The notes under the pieces are model-generated. The model ran no database searches. It saw only the letters and a list, made by a program, of their open reading frames with translations, and was not told where the DNA came from. DNA of 20,346 nt from a virus: positions 1-20,346 of the IMG/VR virus record IMGVR_UViG_3300030101_000481. One strand, 5' to 3'. Positions 8,172-14,113 of this stretch are shown piece after piece; the stretch's first letter is position 1, and each line of letters opens with the position of its first letter. Made by a program: the position numbers and the translations under genes.

Positions 8172-9880
8172 AAAAAACAATAAAAATAAATGTAGATACA
8201 AGGTCTGCAATATCTGACATCAAAAAACTTAGAAGCGAAACAGATGCAGCATTTGCTGATTTTCGTAGAACTATGCCTGTAGATATTGATGCAACACAAG
8301 CAAAAACCACTCTTGGAGATGTAAGTGCTAAAGCGAAAGGAACAGCTCAAGAGGTTAAAGATATAGGCAAAGGGGCAGAAGAATCTAAGAAAGGATTTAA
8401 GACAATGAAAACAGGGATTTTGTCAGTTAATACAGCCTTGAAAGCAATGGGGATTGGTTTAGTTGTTGCTGCTTTTGTACAATTACAAAATGCGTTATCT
8501 AAGAATCAGGTTTTTATAGACAAAATGTCTGTTGCTAGTGAAGCCTTAGGTCTTATTTTTAAAAAACTAGGTGATATTATAATAAATACTTTTAGTAGCC
8601 CTAAAGAATTTATAAAAAGCTTTTGGGAGGCTTTAAAAGAAAATATAGTAAATAGAGTAACGGCAATAATTGATTTATTTGGTGCTTTAGGTACAGTTAT
8701 AAAAGGAGTATTTAAAAAAGATTTAGATTTAATTAAAGAGGGTGCTAAGGATGCAGGTAATGCATTAACACAGATGACTACAGGAGTTACACCTGAGCAA
8801 TTTGAAAAAATAGGTGTAGCTATAAAAAACACTACTACAGAAATAAAAAAATCTACGCAAGAAGCTATTAAATATGGTAAGGCAATAACAGCTCTTAGAA
8901 ATGAGGTAAAACTTGCAGAAGCAAATCAAAGACAATTACAATTAACATACCAAAAAGATGCTGAACTACAAAGACAAATTAGAGATGATATAAGTTTAAC
9001 ATTTGATGAACGTATTGCAGCTAACACTAAACTAGGAGAAATATTAGAAGAACAATTTGCAAAAGAGGAAGCACTAGCACAAAAGAAGGTAGCACTAGCA
9101 GAATTAGAACTAAGCAAAAATAAAAATAACATAGATTTACAAGTTGCTTTAATAGATGCTAAAACTGAACTGGCGGACTTAGATGAAAGAATTACAGGAC
9201 AGAGGTCTGAACAACTTGTAAATGAAAAGGCGTTAGAGGCAGAAAGAGAAGTTTTTCAACAAGAACTACTTGCCAAGCAACAAGAAAGAACTTTACTAGA
9301 ACAACAAGCTGCAGAATTAAATTTAGAATTTGATAAAAGTATAAGTGACGCAAGACTTAAAATTTTAGTTGATGAAGCCAAAAAAGAATTAGCAATAACA
9401 GAGGCTAAAATTAAAGCAGATAAAGCGTTGCGGGTAGGTGCGGCTAAAGATATTTTAAGTAGCATAGCACAACTTGCAGGTGAAGGTACAGCAGCAGCAA
9501 AAGCAGCAGCATTAGCAGGTATTCTAATAGATACAGCAAAAGGTGTGTCAGGTGCTATAGCTGCAGGTGCAGGATTGCCATTCCCCCTTAACTTAGGTGC
9601 AATAGCAACAGGTGTGGCATCTGTATTAGCAGGTATTGTAAATGCTAAAGCTGTTCTTAAAAAAGTACCTGGAGGTGGTGACGGTCCTGATCCTCAAATA
9701 GATGTGCCTTCTGAAAGCGGGGGTGGTCCTCAAGGTATAGAATTAGGCGCACCAAACATTGAAGCAGTAGAGCAGCCTGAACTAGGACAAATGGCACCGA
9801 CACAAGCGTATGTAGTAGAAAGTGACATTTCAAATGCTCAAGCATTACAGCAAGAATTAGAAATTCAAGCAACATTATAA
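8162..9880 (+). CDS. Tape measure protein
   Basis: 572 aa. It sets tail length, fills the tail tube and is ejected ahead of the DNA. The N-terminus (VEKTIKINVDTRSAISDIKK) is typical of tape measures. A first hydrophobic stretch is at about 96-110, a long Glu/Gln/Lys/Ala coiled coil runs over about 220-430, and a strongly hydrophobic Ala/Gly-rich region lies at about 440-500. A Gly/Pro-rich linker follows, then a C-terminus with AYVVESDISNAQ (549-560), which I recall as a recurrent ending of Bacteroidetes phage tape measures. At roughly 0.15 nm per residue the tail would be near 85 nm. The gene follows the hub-like gene instead of preceding it and is about 6 kb from the chaperone gene, both unusual. 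Confidence 0.82.
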   Translation: MAVEKTIKINVDTRSAISDIKKLRSETDAAFADFRRTMPVDIDATQAKTTLGDVSAKAKGTAQEVKDIGKGAEESKKGFKTMKTGILSVNTALKAMGIGLVVAAFVQLQNALSKNQVFIDKMSVASEALGLIFKKLGDIIINTFSSPKEFIKSFWEALKENIVNRVTAIIDLFGALGTVIKGVFKKDLDLIKEGAKDAGNALTQMTTGVTPEQFEKIGVAIKNTTTEIKKSTQEAIKYGKAITALRNEVKLAEANQRQLQLTYQKDAELQRQIRDDISLTFDERIAANTKLGEILEEQFAKEEALAQKKVALAELELSKNKNNIDLQVALIDAKTELADLDERITGQRSEQLVNEKALEAEREVFQQELLAKQQERTLLEQQAAELNLEFDKSISDARLKILVDEAKKELAITEAKIKADKALRVGAAKDILSSIAQLAGEGTAAAKAAALAGILIDTAKGVSGAIAAGAGLPFPLNLGAIATGVASVLAGIVNAKAVLKKVPGGGDGPDPQIDVPSESGGGPQGIELGAPNIEAVEQPELGQMAPTQAYVVESDISNAQALQQELEIQATL

Positions 9881-9887
9881 ACAAAAT

Positions 9888-9905
9888 AGACAACTTTATA
9901 TTTAT
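9888..9905 (+). promoter_or_regulatory. Repeated TTTATATTTAT element, copy 2
   Basis: TTTATATTTAT at 9895-9905, ending 7 bases before the ATG of the protease gene. It shares TTTATATTTATTAGT (15 bases) with copy 1. The upstream box is degenerate here (GACAAC instead of TTAAC). It is the likely start of a head-gene transcript. Confidence 0.48.
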
Positions 9906-9912
9906 TAGTGTT

Positions 9913-10896
9913 ATGAAGAAAAAGAAAAAACTTATAGAATTAATCATAGATGAAACTGCAGACCACTTTGGTGTAGATGCCATTTCCGTTGTCAAATTCC
10001 CTGCTATAGAGGAAAACTTTGTTTTCTTTAATAATGACTTTTTAAGTCTAGCAAAAGCAGATGAAGAAAAGAAACAATTAATTGGTGCTATTCTGATTCC
10101 TGAGAAACGTATTCCAAGACTCGATAAGGAAACTAACGAGGAGTACGACGTTTACTTTACTAAAGAAACTATAAAACAAGCTCAGAAGCTATTTATGGCT
10201 AGTTTAAACAACAATAATCACACTTATGAACATAAAGAGCCAATACAAGGTTTAACGGTCGTAGAATCGTGGATTAAGGAAGATAAGAAATTTGACAAAT
10301 CCAATATGTATGGTTTTAAAAACTTACCTGTTGGAACGTGGTTTGTTCAGGTATCAGCAGAAAATAATCCTGAGATTTGGGATGCTATCAAGAATAAAGA
10401 GGTTAGAGGTTTTTCTATTGAAGGCTACTTCACAGACAAGCTAATAGAAGCATCTAAGGAAGTAGATATATTAGACGAAGTATGTGAGGATTGTCCTGAT
10501 GAGGTAACAATGAGCAGAATTAAAGACGTTATTCTACAAAATGAACTACAGCCTGTAGGTGCTTTAGATGGTGAGCCTTTATTTAGAACTAAAGAGGAAG
10601 CTGAACTATATGCTGAAATGTTTAAAGGTTGTTCAGGTAGTCACCCTCATACAGTAGACGGTGTTAAATTATTTATGCCATGTGCTGACCATTCATCGGC
10701 TACAATGCGAGAGGAACACGCTGAAACAGGACGTAAGAAACGCAAGAAAAAATACAAGATGTTAGAATATATTGCTTACGCTAAACGTAAAGCTATGTTA
10801 AAGTATTCTTGGGACGAATGTATGAGAGATCAAATGAAACAATATGGCAATAAAGAAACTGCTGCAAAAGTATGTGCTACAATTAAATTCAAGTAA
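9913..10896 (+). CDS. XkdF-like prohead serine protease with extra C-terminal modules
   Basis: 327 aa. Residues 1-175 match the XkdF/Peptidase_S78-type prohead protease pattern: GVDAISVVKFPAIEENF (20-36), LIGAILIPEKRIPRLD (56-71), HTYEH (103-107, candidate catalytic His) and VRGFSIEGYF (164-173, candidate nucleophile Ser168). It would cleave scaffold and capsid precursors during head maturation, and it lies just upstream of both. The remainder is unusual. A Cys/His cluster C240-x3-H244-x-H246 ... C257-x2-H260 looks like a metal site. A very basic segment (274-282) leads to a terminal module SWDECMRDQMKQYGNKET (299-316) followed by AAKVCATI. Both tail modules recur, as I remember, on other phage head proteins with no known function. 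The start follows the repeated upstream element. Confidence 0.8.
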   Translation: MKKKKKLIELIIDETADHFGVDAISVVKFPAIEENFVFFNNDFLSLAKADEEKKQLIGAILIPEKRIPRLDKETNEEYDVYFTKETIKQAQKLFMASLNNNNHTYEHKEPIQGLTVVESWIKEDKKFDKSNMYGFKNLPVGTWFVQVSAENNPEIWDAIKNKEVRGFSIEGYFTDKLIEASKEVDILDEVCEDCPDEVTMSRIKDVILQNELQPVGALDGEPLFRTKEEAELYAEMFKGCSGSHPHTVDGVKLFMPCADHSSATMREEHAETGRKKRKKKYKMLEYIAYAKRKAMLKYSWDECMRDQMKQYGNKETAAKVCATIKFK

Positions 10897-10922
10897 AAAA
10901 ACGCTAAAAGAAATAAACAATA

Positions 10923-10941
10923 TTAACTCCTTTATATTTAT
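10923..10941 (+). promoter_or_regulatory. Repeated TTAAC/TTTATATTTAT element, copy 3
   Basis: TTAAC at 10923-10927 and TTTATATTTAT at 10931-10941, 7 bases before ATG 10949. Its position supports 10949 as the scaffold start and suggests that scaffold and capsid have their own transcript. Confidence 0.5.
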
Positions 10942-10948
10942 AAATGTT

Positions 10949-11644
10949 ATGAGTACACTAGAAAAAATTTTAAATATCTTAAAAATGAAAAATGAACCTA
11001 AATCTTATAGCGTAAAATTCTACGCTGAAATGAAATTAGAGGACGGTCGTATACTTGCTACAGAAGATGAGCAGTTTATGATTGGCTCTAAAGTATTTGC
11101 TGTCGGTGATGACGGCGAAGCTAGTCCATTAGAAGCGGGAAGCTACACTATGGAAAATGGTAATAAAATGACAATCGGTGATTCTTCTGAAATCCTAGAC
11201 TTAGGAGAAGAAAAAGAAGCTGAAGATGTTGAGGCATCTGAGGAAGAACTTTCTGAAGAAGTAGAGTCTAAAGAAGAAGTTGAATCTAAAGAAGAAGAAT
11301 TAGCTGAAGAAGCTGATGTTGCTGATTGGAAAGGAATGGAAATTAGAATTAAGAATCTTGAAGATGCTGTTGCAGACCTTAAAGCAGACAAAGTAGAAGC
11401 ATCTGCTGAAGAATTATCTGAAGAAGAAGAAGTAGAACAAGATAAAACAGAAATGTCTAGCGAGGTTATAGGTGAACTTATGACTCAAATCGAAGATCTT
11501 AAAAGTAAAATAGTAGAACTAAGCGGAGAACCTGCAAGTGAGGGTATTGAATACAATCCTGAGGGAAGAAACTTTAACTCTACTGTTGATTTAACGAAGT
11601 TGTCTACTAAAGAGAGGGCAGCATATTACATTAATAATAAATAA
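10949..11644 (+). CDS. Acidic scaffold-like protein
   Basis: 231 aa from ATG 10949. The frame is open back to 10844, but that earlier ATG would overlap the protease by 53 bases and swallow the repeated upstream element, so 10949 is preferred. Residues about 22-84 form a small beta domain (FYAEMKLEDGRIL, then AGSYTMENGNKMTIGDSSEI). About 86-170 is very acidic and contains repeated VESKEE units, and 130-147 and 170-192 could form coiled coils. An acidic, coiled-coil protein between protease and major capsid genes is the classic place and composition of a scaffold, digested by the protease after assembly. A role as a capsid-associated or decoration protein is the main alternative. It ends 9 bases before the capsid gene. 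Confidence 0.68.
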   Translation: MSTLEKILNILKMKNEPKSYSVKFYAEMKLEDGRILATEDEQFMIGSKVFAVGDDGEASPLEAGSYTMENGNKMTIGDSSEILDLGEEKEAEDVEASEEELSEEVESKEEVESKEEELAEEADVADWKGMEIRIKNLEDAVADLKADKVEASAEELSEEEEVEQDKTEMSSEVIGELMTQIEDLKSKIVELSGEPASEGIEYNPEGRNFNSTVDLTKLSTKERAAYYINNK

Positions 11645-11653
11645 TAATTAAAA

Positions 11654-12637
11654 ATGGCAAATAACAAATATAATTTAAGTAAAGATTATCAGTTTGATAT
11701 AACCGTAACTGATAACACCTATGCAGGTAAATTAGCATTGCCTTATGTTACTGCTGCTGTAAAGTCACCTGATACTATAGCAAAAGGATATGTAAGACAA
11801 ATAGACGGTTTAAATTCAAAAGCTGTAATTTCTAACTTAGGTGTTAGTGATCCTGTAGTTGCTGCACTTTGTTCATTCTCATCAGGTAATGACACTTCAT
11901 TAACTGAGCAAGTTCTTACTTTAACTGATATGAAAGTAAATGAAGAAATATGTAGAGGAACAATCTTCCCTACTTGGATTGGTGAGAATATGGACAGAAA
12001 TGGAAATTTACCAGGAACATTTGAGGACTTTTTATTATCAGCAGTTGCTGCAAAAGCAGGTGCGCATATTGAAAATATGATTTGGAAAGGTTCTTCACCA
12101 TTTGGAACAGGATTCTTATCTAACGATGGAACACAAGATGAGGCAGGTGCAGACGCAAGTCAATTAAAAGACTTTACAGAAGTTGATTTCGCAAACGCTT
12201 TAGCTGCTTCTGACATCTTAACTGACATGGCTTCAGTATATGATGCAGCAGTTGGTATTGCAGGTTTAACTTCTAAGCCAGGTTTTGGTTTCTATATGAA
12301 CTCTAAAACTTATGCTTTCTTAATACAAGCACTAGCTAACGCAGGTTCTAATCAAGGTATCAACAGTCTTGGTGTTGCACAATCATTTGAAGGTATTACT
12401 TACTTTGGATTCCCAATTTACGTATGTCCTGGAATGTTTGATGATGTTATCGTTGCAACATACAAAGAGAACTTAGTATTTGGAACTAACTTAGCTACAG
12501 ATTGGACTGAAGCAAGAGTTATACCAACTTATCAATTTGATGGTTCTGATAATGTTAGAATCGTTATGAACTTTGCATTAGGAGTACAAGTTGGAGTTGC
12601 TGCTGATGGAGTTTATGGTTCAACTGTTTGGACTTAA
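11654..12637 (+). CDS. Major capsid protein
   Basis: 327 aa, probably HK97-fold, forming the icosahedral shell. The segment with KVNEEICRGTIFPTWIGENM (about 93-112), then 'F-E-D-F-L-L-S-A-V-A-A-K-A-G-A-H-I-E-N-M-I-W-K-G', matches the capsid pattern I know from Bacteroidetes phages. The C-terminal half has 'F-Y-M-N-S-K-T-Y' and 'F-G-F-P-I-Y-V-C-P-G-M', typical of the A/P-domain strands of such capsids. No long delta domain is visible, consistent with a separate scaffold gene. A strong terminator lies 14 bases after the stop, as expected for a very highly expressed gene. The start is A-rich with no Shine-Dalgarno. Identification rests on motif pattern and gene order (protease, scaffold, capsid). 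Confidence 0.82.
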   Translation: MANNKYNLSKDYQFDITVTDNTYAGKLALPYVTAAVKSPDTIAKGYVRQIDGLNSKAVISNLGVSDPVVAALCSFSSGNDTSLTEQVLTLTDMKVNEEICRGTIFPTWIGENMDRNGNLPGTFEDFLLSAVAAKAGAHIENMIWKGSSPFGTGFLSNDGTQDEAGADASQLKDFTEVDFANALAASDILTDMASVYDAAVGIAGLTSKPGFGFYMNSKTYAFLIQALANAGSNQGINSLGVAQSFEGITYFGFPIYVCPGMFDDVIVATYKENLVFGTNLATDWTEARVIPTYQFDGSDNVRIVMNFALGVQVGVAADGVYGSTVWT

Positions 12638-12651
12638 TAGATACTTTAAAT

Positions 12652-12681
12652 GGGGAGTTGTAATATACTCCCCTTTTATTT
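12652..12681 (+). terminator. Rho-independent terminator after major capsid gene
   Basis: Perfect 7-bp stem GGGGAGT (12652-12658) with ACTCCCC (12667-12673), an 8-base loop, then TTTTATTT. It is the most GC-rich patch in an AT-rich neighbourhood and lies directly behind the capsid stop codon. Confidence 0.87.
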
Positions 12682-12696
12682 AACTTTTAAAATAAT
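12680..12696 (+). promoter_or_regulatory. Degenerate copy of the upstream element
   Basis: TTAAC at 12680-12684 followed by TTTTAAAATAAT, upstream of ATG 12703. It shares TTAACTTTTA with copy 4 but lacks the exact TTTATATTTAT. A promoter is needed here if the preceding terminator is efficient, which is the main argument for it. Confidence 0.3.
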
Positions 12697-12702
12697 AATA
12701 AT

Positions 12703-13311
12703 ATGGCTTGTGATATAACAAGAGGACGATTAATAGATTGTAAAGACAGTATAGGTGGTCTAAAAGCTATTTATATTTGTAAATCATATAATAATAATAT
12801 TTCTGCTGTTGCTAATATAAACACTACAGAAATGACTGAAGCGGGTTTTGCAACTTGGAGTGGTGCTAGTGGTGGTGCTACAACAGTATTTAAATATGAC
12901 TTAGTGCCAAATTTATCTAGTATGACTGTTAATGTACAATCTGACAATGCTAATGGAACTACATTCTTTAATCAAACGCTATCTATAACACTACAAAAGA
13001 TTGACCACGATATGACTAATGAGCTTAGACTTATTGCATATTCAAGAGCGCAAATTTTTGTACAAGATGAAAATGATAATGTATTCTTATTAGGTATTGA
13101 CGGAGGTTGTCACGTAACAGGTGGTACAGTTATAACAGGTGCTGCTAAAGGTGATTTAACAGGATATACAATAGAATGGGGTGCAGAAGAAAGAAATGCT
13201 GTAATTCAAGTAATACCAACACTTGGTGCTTCACAAACTAAGTATCCATTTGACCAATTGACTGATGTACTTGCATCTTCAGCAGTTTTAACAATTACAG
13301 AAGGAAGTTAA
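12703..13311 (+). CDS. Probable major tail tube protein
   Basis: 202 aa, beta-rich, with no signal peptide or membrane segment. The N-terminus contains CKDSIGGLKAIYI (13-25). The C-terminal half has 'G-G-T-V-I-T-G-A-A-K-G-D-L-T-G-Y-T-I-E-W-G-A-E-E' (about 139-162), which fits the 'tG-a-a-x-G-D-x-x-G-y-t-l-x-x-x-x-x-E' pattern I associate with tail tube proteins of Bacteroidetes phages. The gene stands alone between two strong terminators, an arrangement that suits a product needed in very many copies. The alternative is a head decoration protein, which would also be abundant and sit next to the capsid gene. The start AATAATATGGCT is the local A/T-rich type. Confidence 0.55.
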   Translation: MACDITRGRLIDCKDSIGGLKAIYICKSYNNNISAVANINTTEMTEAGFATWSGASGGATTVFKYDLVPNLSSMTVNVQSDNANGTTFFNQTLSITLQKIDHDMTNELRLIAYSRAQIFVQDENDNVFLLGIDGGCHVTGGTVITGAAKGDLTGYTIEWGAEERNAVIQVIPTLGASQTKYPFDQLTDVLASSAVLTITEGS

Positions 13312-13332
13312 TCGTTACTCTAAATAGAAAAG

Positions 13333-13358
13333 AAAAGGGGTTTTTTGCCCCTTTTTTT
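13333..13358 (+). terminator. Rho-independent terminator after the tail tube-like gene
   Basis: Stem AAAAGGGG (13333-13340) with CCCCTTTT (13348-13355), loop TTTTTTG, and an uninterrupted T7 tract (13352-13358). The A-rich upstream flank could make it work in reverse too, but no - strand genes are present. Confidence 0.87.
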
Positions 13359-13378
13359 GTACACTAAAAAACAATATC

Positions 13379-13395
13379 TTAACTTTTATATTTAT
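13379..13395 (+). promoter_or_regulatory. Repeated TTAAC/TTTATATTTAT element, copy 4
   Basis: TTAAC at 13379-13383 and TTTATATTTAT at 13385-13395, 20 bases after a strong terminator and 11 bases before ATG 13407. Sitting between a terminator and a gene start is the best evidence that this repeat is a promoter. Confidence 0.58.
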
Positions 13396-13406
13396 AATAA
13401 ACTACT

Positions 13407-13574
13407 ATGGCTTGGAAATTAAAAAAAGAATGGGAAGGTAAAAGCATTGATACTATCAATATCCCATTAAATGACTTAACACAAAAGCAAATTGCAGGAC
13501 TTAATGAAAGCGTTAGAGATGCTTTATTTGTAAAAGAAACTAAAAAGAAAAAAGATGTTTCAAGTAAAGCCTGA
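13407..13574 (+). CDS. Small 55-aa hypothetical protein
   Basis: ATG 13407 to TGA 13572-13574, the first gene after a terminator and the fourth copy of the upstream element. The start CTATGGCT matches the local pattern of ATG followed by a GCN codon. The product begins MAWKLKKEWEGKSI, contains NDLTQKQIAGLNE and ends in a lysine-rich tail. The 'L-T-Q-K-Q-I-x-x-L' segment recalls short proteins near head-tail genes in Bacteroidetes phages, but I cannot name a family. It overlaps the next small ORF by 20 bases. Confidence 0.65.
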   Translation: MAWKLKKEWEGKSIDTINIPLNDLTQKQIAGLNESVRDALFVKETKKKKDVSSKA

Positions 13575-13674
13575 ATTTAGAGGACATATAAAGCCTGAAC
13601 CTACACAGGAAAAAATGGAAACAATAAAAGAAGTGTGTATTGAATTGTTTAACGAATTATTTGAAGAGATATGA
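13555..13674 (+). CDS. Small 39-aa hypothetical protein
   Basis: ATG 13555 to TGA 13672-13674. It overlaps the previous small gene by 20 bases and the next gene by four (ATGA). The product begins MFQVKPEFRGHIKPEP and ends with an acidic amphipathic helix (EVCIELFNELFEEI). Without it, a gap of nearly 100 bases would remain. No family is recognised. The ATGA overlap with the next start is the main support. Confidence 0.48.
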   Translation: MFQVKPEFRGHIKPEPTQEKMETIKEVCIELFNELFEEI

Positions 13675-14111
13675 TGCAAACTAAAAAAGATAAAGCACCT
13701 ACTGTTTTTGCTTCAAATTTTTATCTTAATTTATTTGATAAAATGACAACTGTTGATAATGGCGTATTGATGACCATTACAAGTCAATTAACAGGCAATT
13801 CAAAAACATTCCTTCCTACTTCTGTTGTAACAACAGACAAAGAAAGGTATTTGAGACTTACAATTATAGTATCTAACTCAGACAATTTTTCTTTGGGTAT
13901 TTTAAACTTAGGAAATACTGATTTCCCTCTTGGTTTTTATGATGTTACAATATATGAAAATTCAAGTGCTGCAAATCTTGATCCTTCAGGTCTTTCTGTT
14001 ATTTTTACAGGTTTACTAAATTTATCTAGTATGGATGATACTAGAGCAGTTACATATACTGAATATACTACAAACGATTCTGATACTGAAAGCGTTTATA
14101 TAACAATATAA
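13671..14111 (+). CDS. Structural protein of unknown function
   Basis: 146 aa, beta-rich, with no signal peptide. The start is ATGATG, so translation could begin at 13671 or 13674; the first overlaps the upstream stop as ATGA. Residues about 95-110 read 'F-P-L-G-F-Y-D-V-T-I-Y-E-N-S-S', and the C-terminus 'V-T-Y-T-E-Y-T-T-N-D-S-D-T-E-S-V-Y-I-T-I' is a repetitive strand-like ending I have seen in proteins next to portal genes of Bacteroidetes phages. It lies 2 bases before the portal gene, so it is probably a head or neck component. No enzyme motif is visible. Confidence 0.55.
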   Translation: MMQTKKDKAPTVFASNFYLNLFDKMTTVDNGVLMTITSQLTGNSKTFLPTSVVTTDKERYLRLTIIVSNSDNFSLGILNLGNTDFPLGFYDVTIYENSSAANLDPSGLSVIFTGLLNLSSMDDTRAVTYTEYTTNDSDTESVYITI

Positions 14112-14113
14112 CT

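Noticed and set aside
8117-9995. Several - strand ORFs opposite the tape measure gene
   Set aside because: Ser/Leu/Phe-rich products mirror the Lys/Glu/Ala codons of the + strand gene; antisense shadows. The same applies to the other - strand ORFs in the window.
10844-10948. Extended start for the scaffold-like gene
   Set aside because: It would overlap the protease by 53 bases and translate the repeated upstream element; ATG 10949 sits at the same distance from that element as in the protease gene.
11251-11330. Repeat-like GAAGAAG stretches as a possible DNA repeat array
   Set aside because: They are Glu/Lys codons of the acidic scaffold region without a regular DNA period; not CRISPR or an iteron set.
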